NCBI GenBank assembly: GCA_052032225.1
Contig: JBPEWY010000081.1
Span: forward strand, 1-42,526
Length of the DNA: 42,526 bases
Direction of reading: 5' to 3'
From: JBPEWY01 sp052032225
GTDB taxonomy: Bacteria > Bacteroidota > Bacteroidia > Flavobacteriales > Flavobacteriaceae
The stretch's first letter is position 1; the number at the start of each line of letters is the position of its first letter. A program made the translations under genes and the position numbers. Shown here piece by piece: positions 7,611 to 15,613 of this stretch. The notes below the pieces were generated by a model that was given only the letters and a program-made list of their open reading frames with translations, did not search any database and had not been told where the DNA came from.

Positions 7611-8879
7611 TTAACTTATTGCATTGTAATATTCTCGTTCTATTTGCTCTCTGTGGTTAGGATGTGCAATGTTAACCAATGCTTTTACACGTTCCTTTAA
7701 TGTTTTACCGTAAAGGTTAGCAACGCCATATTCTGTAATTACATAGTGTACATGCGCTCGTGTAGTTACAACCCCTGCTCCTTTGTTTAAAAATGGTACT
7801 ATTCTACTGATTCCTTTTTTTGTAACCGATGGGAGTGCAATTATAGCTTTTCCTCCTTCACTTAATGAAGCTCCTCTAATAAAATCCATCTGACCACCAA
7901 CCCCGGAATACATATCATAACCAATAGAGTCTGCACAAACTTGTCCGGTTACATCTACCTCTATGGCCGAATTGATTGCTACCATTTTCGGGTTCTTTTT
8001 AACTCTAGATACATCATTAACAAACGATGCATCTCTCATTTCTATAAAAGGATTATCATCTACAAAATCGTAAAGTCTTTTAGAGCCTATTAAAAATGTT
8101 GCCATTGCACGCCCCGGGTTAACCCCTTTGTAATTACCGTTAATTACATCTTTCTCTATTAAATCTATTACGCCATCAGAAAACATCTCTGTATGAAGCC
8201 CCAAGTTTTTATGATTATGTAGTTTGCTTAGTGCTGCATTAGGTATAGAACCAATACCCATTTGCAGCGTACTCTCGTCTTCAATCAATTCGGCAATATA
8301 ACTACCTATTTTTTCTTCTTCCGGGCTTATGGGAGCAACTTTGTGTTCGTAAATTGGTGTGTTTACTTCTACCAAAGTATCTATTTCAGAAATATGTATT
8401 ATCCCGTCTCCATGTGTTCTTGGCATTTGAGGATTTATTTGTGCTATTACATGTTTAGCGTTTTCTATTGCTGCCTGAGTTGCTTCAACAGAAACCCCTA
8501 AAGAACAATACCCATGCCTGTCTGGAGGAGATACATGAATTAATGCAACATCTAACGGAATAATATTTTTTCTAAATAGCCGTGGCAACTCACTTAAAAA
8601 AACCGGAGTATATGACCCATTTCCTGCCTTTAATGTGTGGCGAACATTTTTTCCAATAAAAAATGAATTTACATGAAAACTATCTTTTAAATCGGGGTTA
8701 GCATATGCAGCTTCACCCTCTGTATGTAAATGACACACTTCAACATTTTTAAGCTCGTGAGCCCTATTTGTCATTGCATTAGCTAAAATTGTGGGTGCTG
8801 CAGCTGCTGCTTGTAAATAAACTCTATCATTAGACTTTATTATAGATACTGCTTCTTCCGGAGTTTTGTATTTGCTCAT
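7611..8879 (-). CDS. Acetyl-CoA hydrolase/transferase family protein (4-hydroxybutyrate CoA-transferase-like)
   Basis: A 422-residue class I CoA-transferase. I start it at the ATG at 8877-8879 (MSKYKTPEEAVSIIKSNDRV); the frame could start 10 codons earlier, but that extension overlaps an inverted repeat in the promoter region. The probable catalytic glutamate is E231 in GLHTEMFSDGVIDL, and GVGGQMDFIRGA and ITEYGVANLYGKT are family signatures. Enzymes of this group move CoA between acetate, butyrate, 4-hydroxybutyrate or succinate, or hydrolyse acetyl-CoA; the substrate cannot be resolved here. No partner subunit is nearby, as expected for the single-chain type. Confidence 0.9.
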   Translation of the reverse strand: MSKYKTPEEAVSIIKSNDRVYLQAAAAAPTILANAMTNRAHELKNVEVCHLHTEGEAAYANPDLKDSFHVNSFFIGKNVRHTLKAGNGSYTPVFLSELPRLFRKNIIPLDVALIHVSPPDRHGYCSLGVSVEATQAAIENAKHVIAQINPQMPRTHGDGIIHISEIDTLVEVNTPIYEHKVAPISPEEEKIGSYIAELIEDESTLQMGIGSIPNAALSKLHNHKNLGLHTEMFSDGVIDLIEKDVINGNYKGVNPGRAMATFLIGSKRLYDFVDDNPFIEMRDASFVNDVSRVKKNPKMVAINSAIEVDVTGQVCADSIGYDMYSGVGGQMDFIRGASLSEGGKAIIALPSVTKKGISRIVPFLNKGAGVVTTRAHVHYVITEYGVANLYGKTLKERVKALVNIAHPNHREQIEREYYNAIS

Positions 8880-8898
8880 TGTGATTTTTGTTGTAAAA

Positions 8899-8919
8899 TT
8901 ACAAGGCATTACCTTGCAA
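8899..8919 (-). promoter_or_regulatory. Inverted repeat, candidate operator upstream of the CoA-transferase
   Basis: TTACAAGG (8899-8906) and CCTTGCAA (8912-8919) form an inverted repeat with 7 of 8 arm positions paired around a 5-bp spacer. On the minus strand it lies between TTTTTG (8917-8922), a possible -33, and TAATTTTA (8894-8901), a poor -7, 20 bp upstream of the ATG. This is where a repressor or activator site would sit. No regulator is assigned. Confidence 0.4.
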
Positions 8920-8979
8920 AAACATGATATTTTTCAGGGTTTTAAAAAATTATTAATTAAGCAAAAATTAAATATTCGT

Positions 8980-8987
8980 TACCTTTG
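8980..8987 (+). promoter_or_regulatory. -7 element directly before map (leaderless start)
   Basis: TACCTTTG is an exact TAnnTTTG match ending only 5 bp before the map ATG at 8993. With transcription starting a few bases after the box, the mRNA would begin at or almost at the start codon. Confidence 0.65.
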
Positions 8988-8992
8988 CAGGC

Positions 8993-9808
8993 ATGATACA
9001 CGTTAAGACAAAAGAAGAAATTGAAATTATGCGCGAAAGCGCACTTTTAGTGTCTAAAACCTTAGGAATGCTGGCTAAAGAAATTAAGCCCGGCATTACT
9101 ACTTTATATTTAGATAAACTTGCAGAAACTTTTATTAGAGACCATGGTGGAGTTCCTGGGTTTTTAGGACTTTATGATTTTCCTAATACTTTGTGTGTTA
9201 GCCCTAATGAGCAAGTTGTACACGGTATTCCTAATGATGTTCCTTTAAAAGAAGGCGATATAGTATCTATTGATTGCGGAGTTTTAAAAAACGGGTTTTA
9301 CGGAGATCATGCCTATACTTTTGAGGTTGGTGAGATAAATCCTGAAACTAAAAAACTGTTAACCGTTACAAAAGAGTCTTTATACATAGGTATTAGAGAA
9401 TTTAAAATAGGTAATCGTGTTGGCGATGTTGGTTATGCTATACAACAACACTGTGAAGCTCATGGGTATGGCGTTGTTAGAGAGCTTGTAGGACATGGTT
9501 TAGGCAGAAAAATGCACGAAGACCCAGAGATGCCAAATTACGGAAAAAGAGGAAGGGGTAAAAAATTTGTTGAAGGTATGGTAGTTGCCATAGAACCTAT
9601 GATTAATATGGGAACCAAAGAGATTAGGCAACATCGTGATGGTTGGACAATTACTACCAGAGATAAAAAACCAAGCGCTCATTTTGAACATAATGTGGCA
9701 ATAGTAAACGGTAAGCCAGAGCTATTATCTACATTTGCTTATATATACGAAGCGTTGGGTATTAAAAGCAACGAAGAAGATGAGTTTAGACAAACACAAT
9801 TAGTGTAG
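8993..9808 (+). CDS. map: Type I methionine aminopeptidase
   Basis: A 271-residue M24A metallopeptidase that removes the initiator methionine from nascent proteins. The metal ligands are seen in order: SIDCGVLKNGFYGDHAYTFE (two Asp), ELVGHGLGRKMHEDP (His), VVAIEPMINMG (Glu) and HFEHNVAI (Glu). Length is normal for the type I enzyme. In many bacteria it is next to ribosomal protein genes; here it stands alone, followed after 63 bp by a methyltransferase gene. A -7 box lies immediately before the start codon. Confidence 0.97.
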   Translation: MIHVKTKEEIEIMRESALLVSKTLGMLAKEIKPGITTLYLDKLAETFIRDHGGVPGFLGLYDFPNTLCVSPNEQVVHGIPNDVPLKEGDIVSIDCGVLKNGFYGDHAYTFEVGEINPETKKLLTVTKESLYIGIREFKIGNRVGDVGYAIQQHCEAHGYGVVRELVGHGLGRKMHEDPEMPNYGKRGRGKKFVEGMVVAIEPMINMGTKEIRQHRDGWTITTRDKKPSAHFEHNVAIVNGKPELLSTFAYIYEALGIKSNEEDEFRQTQLV

Positions 9809-9871
9809 TTTTAAAACTCTAAGTAGCAAGCATTACGGTTTTAAAAAACTATCTAAAGCATTTACCGGATT

Positions 9872-10636
9872 TTGAAAAAAATAATAGGCTTAGTTTTAAA
9901 TACTATACCAAGACCTGTTTTAATTAAATTAAGCTATTTAATTAGGCCTTTTTTAGCATTTGCTTTAAAAGGCAATACCTACACCGACCCTATTGATGGG
10001 AAAAGCTTTAAACGTTTTTTACCTTACGGATATGGTACTCAAAGAAGTAATGTGCTTTCTCCCTCTACGCTCTCGTTAGAACGCCATAGGTTACTTTGGT
10101 TGTATTTAAAAAACGAAACTCCTTTTTTTGAAAAAAAATTAAAGGTGCTCCACATTGCACCTGAGCAAGCATTTTACAGCAGGTTTAAAAAAATGGAAAA
10201 CCTTACCTATACCACTTGCGATTTGCATTCTCCTTTAGCTGATGTAAAAGCAGATATTTGCAACTTACCGTTTAATGATAATTTGTTTGATGTAATACTT
10301 TGCAATCACGTTTTAGAACATATTACAGATGACACTAAAGCAATGGAAGAACTCTATAGAGTGCTGAAACCCGGTGGTTTTGCCATATTGCAAGTTCCTT
10401 TAGACAAAAACAGAGAGGTAACTTTTGAAGACAATAGTATTACAGATAAAAAAGAAAGAGCACGAATTTTTGGTCAGTATGATCATGTTAGAATTTACGG
10501 TAAAGATTATTTTTCTAAATTAGAAAGTATTGGTTTTAAAGTATTGCAAGTAAACTACACAGCCACCTTAAGTAAAGAACAAATTTTACGGTATTGCTTG
10601 GCTGAGGGCGAAATAATTCCGGTGGTTAAAAAATAA
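9872..10636 (+). CDS. Class I SAM-dependent methyltransferase, TTG start
   Basis: A 254-residue methyltransferase. The start is TTG 9872: an in-frame TAA lies at 9854-9856, no ATG lies between, and the next internal Met is about residue 109, beyond conserved sequence. The N-terminus is basic and hydrophobic (KKIIGLVLNTIPRPVLIKLS) and could lie along the membrane. The SAM fold is seen as KVLHIAPEQAF (motif I, with PEQ instead of the usual GxG), FDVILCNHVLEHITDD (motif II) and RVLKPGGFAILQVP (motif III). A CCHH-free segment DPIDGKSFKRFLPYGYG precedes it, recalling degenerate zinc-ribbon methyltransferases. Substrate unknown. It is convergent with apbE, 6 bp apart. Confidence 0.8.
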   Translation: MKKIIGLVLNTIPRPVLIKLSYLIRPFLAFALKGNTYTDPIDGKSFKRFLPYGYGTQRSNVLSPSTLSLERHRLLWLYLKNETPFFEKKLKVLHIAPEQAFYSRFKKMENLTYTTCDLHSPLADVKADICNLPFNDNLFDVILCNHVLEHITDDTKAMEELYRVLKPGGFAILQVPLDKNREVTFEDNSITDKKERARIFGQYDHVRIYGKDYFSKLESIGFKVLQVNYTATLSKEQILRYCLAEGEIIPVVKK

Positions 10637-10642
10637 ATATTA

Positions 10643-11620
10643 CTATTTTTCCGGAAAATTATTAATAGAGAGCGTTTCTAACTCGTTTTTAGAATTTTCA
10701 AAAATTAAATACGCCTTAATATCTGGTTTTAGCTTTAAAAAACTTTTTATTTTTTGTATTCCCATAGCCTGAAAAGCTGTTGCATAAGCATCTGCCTCCA
10801 TACAGGTTGGAGCAATAACCGATACGCTCAAAATATTTGTTTTAGAAGGATATCCGGTTTGTGTATTTATAATATGAGCATATCTGTTACCATGCTCATC
10901 TATTTTAAATTTTCTGTAAGTACCCGATGTAGCCATTGCGGCATTGGTAAGTGAAATTACCTTGCTGTAATGTTGCTCTCCAGAAAAATTAGGATCATCT
11001 ATGCCAATTTTCCAATCGCTATTTTTTTCTACATTTTTTCCGGAAACCCTAATTTCTCCTCCTATTTCAACTAAAAAATTCGTAACACCTTTGGTTTTTA
11101 AAAACTCTGCAACAACATCTACGGCATACCCTTTAGCAATAGCATTAAAATCTATAAAAGTTCCTTTGGGTTTGGTAATTATTTTGTTGGTTAATTTCAC
11201 TTTGTCAAGACCAACAAACTGCATTAAACTATCTATTTTAAGGCTATCTAATTGAGCAATTTTACCTTCAGGGCCAAAATCCCATGCATTAACAACAATA
11301 CCAATGGTAGGATCAAAATAACCATTAGTTTCTGTATAAATTTGTTTAGAGGTATTAAAAACTTTTTTAAAGTGATAATCTACAGAATCTAATTGATTGC
11401 TATTTACTTTAGATATAATTGATGTAGGTATGTAGGTAGACATAGATTTGTTTACTACGTAAAACAAACTGTCTATTTGAGCCTCAAAATTTATATTATT
11501 TTCATGGCAGTATTGTATGTTATAAGATGTTCCAAAAACCGGCCCTGAGAGTTTTACAGCACTTGGGTTATTACAGCTAATAAGTAAAAATAAAGTTATA
11601 AAAACAGCTAAACGTTGCAT
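10643..11620 (-). CDS. apbE: FAD:protein FMN transferase, lipoprotein
   Basis: A 325-residue ApbE-family flavin transferase that uses FAD to attach FMN covalently to threonine in target proteins. It has a lipoprotein signal peptide (MQRLAVFITLFLLISCNNPS, Cys16), so it works on the periplasmic side. Family motifs are DFNAIAKGYAVDVVAEFL, FLVEIGGEIRVSG, AMATSGTYRKF, HIINTQTGYPS and the metal-site region MEADAYATAFQAMG. Its natural targets, NqrB and NqrC, are encoded 3-5 kb away on the same strand. It starts 10 bp after the end of the preceding small gene and probably shares its transcript. Confidence 0.95.
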   Translation of the reverse strand: MQRLAVFITLFLLISCNNPSAVKLSGPVFGTSYNIQYCHENNINFEAQIDSLFYVVNKSMSTYIPTSIISKVNSNQLDSVDYHFKKVFNTSKQIYTETNGYFDPTIGIVVNAWDFGPEGKIAQLDSLKIDSLMQFVGLDKVKLTNKIITKPKGTFIDFNAIAKGYAVDVVAEFLKTKGVTNFLVEIGGEIRVSGKNVEKNSDWKIGIDDPNFSGEQHYSKVISLTNAAMATSGTYRKFKIDEHGNRYAHIINTQTGYPSKTNILSVSVIAPTCMEADAYATAFQAMGIQKIKSFLKLKPDIKAYLIFENSKNELETLSINNFPEK

Positions 11621-11630
11621 GTACTCTGTA

Positions 11631-12008
11631 CTAATTAAAGTTTGTATCTATAAATTGTATGCCGTTATATTCTAGTAAATACTCTTCATTTAAATATATA
11701 GGCAAATCTTCTCCGTTAGGATTACCCAAACCAACACCGGCATAAAGCACTTTTGCATTGTGTTTTTGAGCGTGCTTTTTAAAAGTTTCCATCCAAACTA
11801 CATCATAATTATTAGGGTTTTCAGGTAAAATAACTACCCTAACTATTACAAAAAAATATTGTTTGTTTTTGTCTATACAAACGAATTGCGGATGCTTTTT
11901 TAATTTGCTGTTTACTGCAATAAACTCAAACCCTCGCTTCTCTAAATCTCTACCAACCAGATTCATTGCCAGGTTGTGCATTTCTTGCTTTGTTAGTGGT
12001 CTGCTCAT
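11631..12008 (-). CDS. Conserved small protein between nqrF and apbE
   Basis: A 125-residue soluble alpha/beta protein. It has no ferredoxin cysteines, no FAD or NADH binding motif and no membrane segment. As I recall, relatives in flavobacteria are often labelled 'NADH:quinone reductase subunit F' from position only; that label is not supported by this sequence, because the true NqrF is at 12123-13436. The pattern ARDLEKRGFEF-like start, PQFVCIDKNKQYFFVIVRVV and WMETFKKHAQKHNAKVLYAG vaguely suggests a restriction-endonuclease-like core, which is speculative. It lies beyond the nqr terminator, has its own -7 box 4 bp before the ATG, and is 10 bp from apbE. Confidence 0.75.
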   Translation of the reverse strand: MSRPLTKQEMHNLAMNLVGRDLEKRGFEFIAVNSKLKKHPQFVCIDKNKQYFFVIVRVVILPENPNNYDVVWMETFKKHAQKHNAKVLYAGVGLGNPNGEDLPIYLNEEYLLEYNGIQFIDTNFN

Positions 12009-12012
12009 ATTA

Positions 12013-12020
12013 CAAAAATA
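12013..12020 (-). promoter_or_regulatory. -7 element of the small gene-apbE unit (leaderless start)
   Basis: On the minus strand this reads TATTTTTG, an exact -7 match, with only TAAT between it and the ATG at 12006-12008. A transcript from here would be leaderless or nearly so and would carry the small gene and apbE. Confidence 0.6.
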
Positions 12021-12065
12021 ACATATAATTGGGGCTTAAAAAACTAAAGGTTTTTTGTTAAGAAC

Positions 12066-12099
12066 AAAAAAACCGAGGTGAATACCTCGGCTTTTTTTT
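12066..12099. terminator. Bidirectional hairpin terminator after nqrF
   Basis: CCGAGGT (12073-12079) and ACCTCGG (12084-12090) form a 7-bp stem around GAAT. An A-tract precedes (12066-12072) and a T-tract follows (from 12092), so on the minus strand the stem is followed by U residues 33 bp after the nqrF stop. Confidence 0.9.
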
Positions 12100-12122
12100 T
12101 GAATGGAGTTAATAATTCGATT

Positions 12123-13436
12123 TTAACCTCCGAAATCATCAAATCGAATATTTTCATCTGGGATACCAAAATCTTCTCCCATTTTTTGTACCGCTTTGTT
12201 CATTAATGGCGGTCCACAGAAATAAAGTTCTATATCTTCTGGGGCTTCATGGTGATTTAAGTAGTGCTCAATAACACAATTGTGTACAAAACCTACAAAA
12301 CCATCACCTTCTTCATCGTTAATATCTTTCTTAACTTTCCAGTTATCTTCCGGAAGTGGTTCTGAAAGCGCTACAAAGAATCTAAAGTTAGGGAACTCTT
12401 TTTCTAACTCTCTAAAGTGATCTAAGTAAAACAGCTCACGTTTAGAACGACCACCATACCAGTAAGTAACTTTTCTGTTTGTTTTTAATGTTTTAAATAA
12501 GTGATATAAGTGTGAGCGCATTGGAGCCATCCCTGCACCACCACCAACATATAACATTTCTGCATCAGACTCATTTATAAAGAACTCACCATAAGGACCT
12601 GAGATTGTTACTTTATCCCCCGGTTTTCTAGAGAAAATATATGATGATGCAATACCTGGGTTTACATCCATCCAATCGTTTTTGTTTCTATCCCATGGTG
12701 GAGTAGCAACACGAACGTTTAACATAATTTCTCTACCCTCTGCCGGATAAGATGCCATAGAGTAAGCACGCTCTACAACCTCATCATTTTTCATTACTAA
12801 AGACCACAGGTTGAATTTATCCCACTCTAATTTAAACTTATCTGGCTCACCCGGGTGTTCTTGTGGGTGCGCAGTAATATCTATGTCTGTATATTTAATT
12901 TCACAAGGAGGGATTTCTATCTGAATGTAACCTCCCGGTTTGTAGTTCATATCTTCAGGAATCTCTACTACAAACTCTTTAATAAACGATGCTACGTTAT
13001 AGTTTCTAACAACAGTTGCTTCCCATTTTTTAATACCAAATACTTCTTCAGGAATGGTAATTTCCATATCCTGCTTTACTTTTACTTGGCATGCCAAACG
13101 AGCCCCTTCTTGCAATTCTTTTCTTGTAAAGTGAGGCGTTTCTGTTGGTAAAGGCTCTCCACCACCGGAAAGTACTTTACACTCACATTGAATACAGGTA
13201 CCACCTCCACCACATGCAGAAGGTAAAAATATTTTGCTGTTACCAAGGGTAGATAGTAATGATCCTCCCGAAGCAACTTCTATTTCTTTTTCACCATTTA
13301 TGGTAATTTTTACCGGTCCGGATGGCGATAATTTTTGCTTAACAAACAATAGCAATGCAACTAAAAGTAAGGTAACAAATAAGAATGCTGCTACTGTTGC
13401 TGCTACGATTCCGAATGTACTTGCGGCTAAAATCAT
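12123..13436 (-). CDS. nqrF: Na+-translocating NADH:quinone reductase subunit F
   Basis: A 437-residue NADH-oxidising subunit. It has one N-terminal membrane helix (residues about 6-32), a 2Fe-2S ferredoxin domain with C75, C81, C84 and C116 (SACGGGGTCIQCECKV ... RLACQV), an FAD domain (RAYSMASYPAEGREI) and an NADH domain (MLYVGGGAGMAPMRSHLYHL; ELYFCGPPLMNKAV near the end). Electrons pass NADH to FAD to 2Fe-2S and then to the Fe centre in NqrD/NqrE. It is the last gene of the nqrABCDEF operon, starting 1 bp after the nqrE stop. Confidence 0.97.
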   Translation of the reverse strand: MILAASTFGIVAATVAAFLFVTLLLVALLLFVKQKLSPSGPVKITINGEKEIEVASGGSLLSTLGNSKIFLPSACGGGGTCIQCECKVLSGGGEPLPTETPHFTRKELQEGARLACQVKVKQDMEITIPEEVFGIKKWEATVVRNYNVASFIKEFVVEIPEDMNYKPGGYIQIEIPPCEIKYTDIDITAHPQEHPGEPDKFKLEWDKFNLWSLVMKNDEVVERAYSMASYPAEGREIMLNVRVATPPWDRNKNDWMDVNPGIASSYIFSRKPGDKVTISGPYGEFFINESDAEMLYVGGGAGMAPMRSHLYHLFKTLKTNRKVTYWYGGRSKRELFYLDHFRELEKEFPNFRFFVALSEPLPEDNWKVKKDINDEEGDGFVGFVHNCVIEHYLNHHEAPEDIELYFCGPPLMNKAVQKMGEDFGIPDENIRFDDFGG

Positions 13437-13437
13437 G

Positions 13438-14154
13438 TTATTCTACTACTTTAGTTTTATTATCGGCTAACGATTTGTTTTCTTGTTTTTTTGTATCGGT
13501 TTTTACAGCTTCTGTTTTAGGTTTTGCCTCTTCATCACCTCCGGTAAGCATTCCTCCAAAACTCATAAAACCAATAGCCATAAGCCCTGTAATTATAAAG
13601 GTAATACCAAGTCCACGTAAGGGAGCAGGCACATTAGAGTATCTTATTTTTTCTCTAATTGCTGCAATAGCAAGTATGGCTAAAAACCAACCAATACCAG
13701 ACGATACTCCGTAGTTAAATGCCAACCCGAGTGTTGCTATTTCTCTTGATTGCATAAATAGAGACCCTCCAAGTATAGCACAGTTAACTGCAATTAGTGG
13801 TAAGAAAATACCAAGCGAGTTATATAGTGCCGGAGAAAATTTCTCTACAATAATCTCTACAAGCTGTACCATGGTTGCAATGGTAGCAATGAACATAATA
13901 AACGAAAGGAAGCTTAAATCATAGCTAGCAAATTCTTCGCCTAACCAAGCTAAAGCTCCTTCTTGTAAAATATATTGATCTAGCAACCAGTTTAATGGTA
14001 CTGTAATAGCTAATACAAATATTACTGCTGCCCCAAGACCTACGGCAGTTGAAACCTTTTTAGAAACAGCAAGGTAAGAACACATTCCTAAGAATGTGGC
14101 AAATACCATGTTATCTATGAATATTGATTTAAAAAATAATTCTATGTGTTCCAT
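13438..14154 (-). CDS. nqrE: Na+-translocating NADH:quinone reductase subunit E, with long C-terminal tail
   Basis: A 238-residue integral membrane subunit with six predicted helices. C25 (FLGMCSYLAVSKK) and C125 (AVNCAILGGSLFM) correspond to the cysteines that, with those of NqrD, hold the intramembrane iron. The family is usually about 200 residues; here a hydrophilic tail of about 33 residues follows residue 205 (DEEAKPKTEAVKTDTKKQEN and onward), rich in Lys, Glu and Asp, with no similarity I recognise. It is preceded by a 55-bp gap from nqrD, the only sizeable gap in the operon. Confidence 0.95.
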   Translation of the reverse strand: MEHIELFFKSIFIDNMVFATFLGMCSYLAVSKKVSTAVGLGAAVIFVLAITVPLNWLLDQYILQEGALAWLGEEFASYDLSFLSFIMFIATIATMVQLVEIIVEKFSPALYNSLGIFLPLIAVNCAILGGSLFMQSREIATLGLAFNYGVSSGIGWFLAILAIAAIREKIRYSNVPAPLRGLGITFIITGLMAIGFMSFGGMLTGGDEEAKPKTEAVKTDTKKQENKSLADNKTKVVE

Positions 14155-14209
14155 AATTTTTTAGTTTTCTGTAATCGATTGTTTTATACGATTAACACAT
14201 TCAACTACC

Positions 14210-14854
14210 TTAGTCTTCTATTAAGGCTCTATTTTTATAGCGTTGAACCCAAATGATAATTCCTACTACTATAAGCGCCATTGGCGATAACAACATAAAC
14301 CCATTGTTTTCATAACCAAAAGCATATAGTCCGGTTTTCTCTATTGGATCTCCTAAAACTTTAAACCCTAATAATGTTCCTGATCCAAGTAACTCTCTAA
14401 AAAATCCTACAATAATTAAAATTACTCCGTAACCCAATGCATTACCTATACCATCTAAAAATGAGCGCCAAGGACCATTACCAAGAGCAAAGGCCTCAAA
14501 ACGTCCCATAATAATACAGTTGGTAATAATTAACCCAACAAATACAGAAAGAGTTTTGCTGAGCTCATAAGCAAAAGCTTTTAACACTAAGTCTACAATA
14601 ATTACTAAAGATGCAACTACTGTTAATTGTACTATAATTCTAATTTTTGAAGGAATTATATTTCTAATTAAAGAGATAACTACGTTACCAACTCCCATTA
14701 CAAAAAGTACAGAGATTGCCATTACTATAGAGGCTTTTAACTCTGCTGTAATTGCCAAGGCAGAACAGATACCTAATACTTGTATGGTAATAGGGTTGTT
14801 ATCTGCTAACGGATCTAAAATTAACTTGGCATCTTTTTTTGATAAAAGTCCCAT
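14210..14854 (-). CDS. nqrD: Na+-translocating NADH:quinone reductase subunit D
   Basis: A 214-residue membrane subunit homologous to NqrE with six helices. C30 (QVLGICSALAITAELK) and C113 (IITNCIIMGRFEAFA) are the conserved iron-binding cysteines. The motif GRFEAFALGNGPWRSFLDG is typical. It starts 6 bp after nqrC. It takes part in Na+ transport and in electron transfer from NqrF to NqrC. Confidence 0.97.
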   Translation of the reverse strand: MGLLSKKDAKLILDPLADNNPITIQVLGICSALAITAELKASIVMAISVLFVMGVGNVVISLIRNIIPSKIRIIVQLTVVASLVIIVDLVLKAFAYELSKTLSVFVGLIITNCIIMGRFEAFALGNGPWRSFLDGIGNALGYGVILIIVGFFRELLGSGTLLGFKVLGDPIEKTGLYAFGYENNGFMLLSPMALIVVGIIIWVQRYKNRALIED

Positions 14855-14860
14855 AAAAAA

Positions 14861-15610
14861 TTAGTTTTTTAAGTTTTTAAAGAAAGGAACATACAGTTTA
14901 AGATCGCTTTTAATCATTGCCGAAACACCATCTCCGGTAATAGTAGCACCTGCTATGGCATCTACTTCATTATCGGTTTTATCTTCGTTTTTAGGATCTG
15001 CGTTTCCTTTGGCAACAGTTATTCCTTTAAAGTTTCCGTTTTCATCTAAAAGATGTTCTCCGGTAAAATCATCCATAAAAAAACGCTCTTTAATATTAGC
15101 TCCTAAACCGGGGGTTTCTCCTTTATGATCAAAGAATACACCTTGAACAACCATATTCTCATCCATAGCTACATATCCCCAGATAGCATCCCATAATCCT
15201 TTTCCGTAAATTGGTGCTACGTAATATGTTTTACCGTCTTTTTCTCCAACAAAAAGCGGTAATCTTCTACTATACGATGGGTCTTTTGCTAATGCTTTCT
15301 CTTTTTTAACATCTATTAAGTAAGCTTGGTCATCTTCTGTAACCTTGCCATCTTGTATTACTAATTGTTTTTTTATGTATTTAGAGAATAGCTCGGGAGC
15401 TTCGGTAGTAGATACAAATTCTACTCCGGTATCTTGATTGTTGTTAATTCCCATTGCATACAAAATGTTTTGTTGCTTCTCTAAGCGCTTATTTTCTGTA
15501 ATAGTGTCTTTAAGCGATGCTGCAACAAAAGCTAACAATGAGCCTACAACAATTACCATTCCTACAGCAAAGAGAACGGTATATGAATTTTTTTCAGTTC
15601 TGTTTTCCAT
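14861..15610 (-). CDS. nqrC: Na+-translocating NADH:quinone reductase subunit C (flavoprotein)
   Basis: A 249-residue subunit with one N-terminal membrane helix (residues 10-33) and a periplasmic FMN-binding domain. The FMN attachment site is DAIAGATITGDGV with T223 as the likely acceptor; the usual S/T two places before the A-T is alanine here. KGETPGLGANI (164-173) is the conserved FMN-domain motif. FMN would be attached by the ApbE encoded at 10643-11620. It begins 3 bp after nqrB. Confidence 0.97.
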   Translation of the reverse strand: MENRTEKNSYTVLFAVGMVIVVGSLLAFVAASLKDTITENKRLEKQQNILYAMGINNNQDTGVEFVSTTEAPELFSKYIKKQLVIQDGKVTEDDQAYLIDVKKEKALAKDPSYSRRLPLFVGEKDGKTYYVAPIYGKGLWDAIWGYVAMDENMVVQGVFFDHKGETPGLGANIKERFFMDDFTGEHLLDENGNFKGITVAKGNADPKNEDKTDNEVDAIAGATITGDGVSAMIKSDLKLYVPFFKNLKN

Positions 15611-15613
15611 CTC

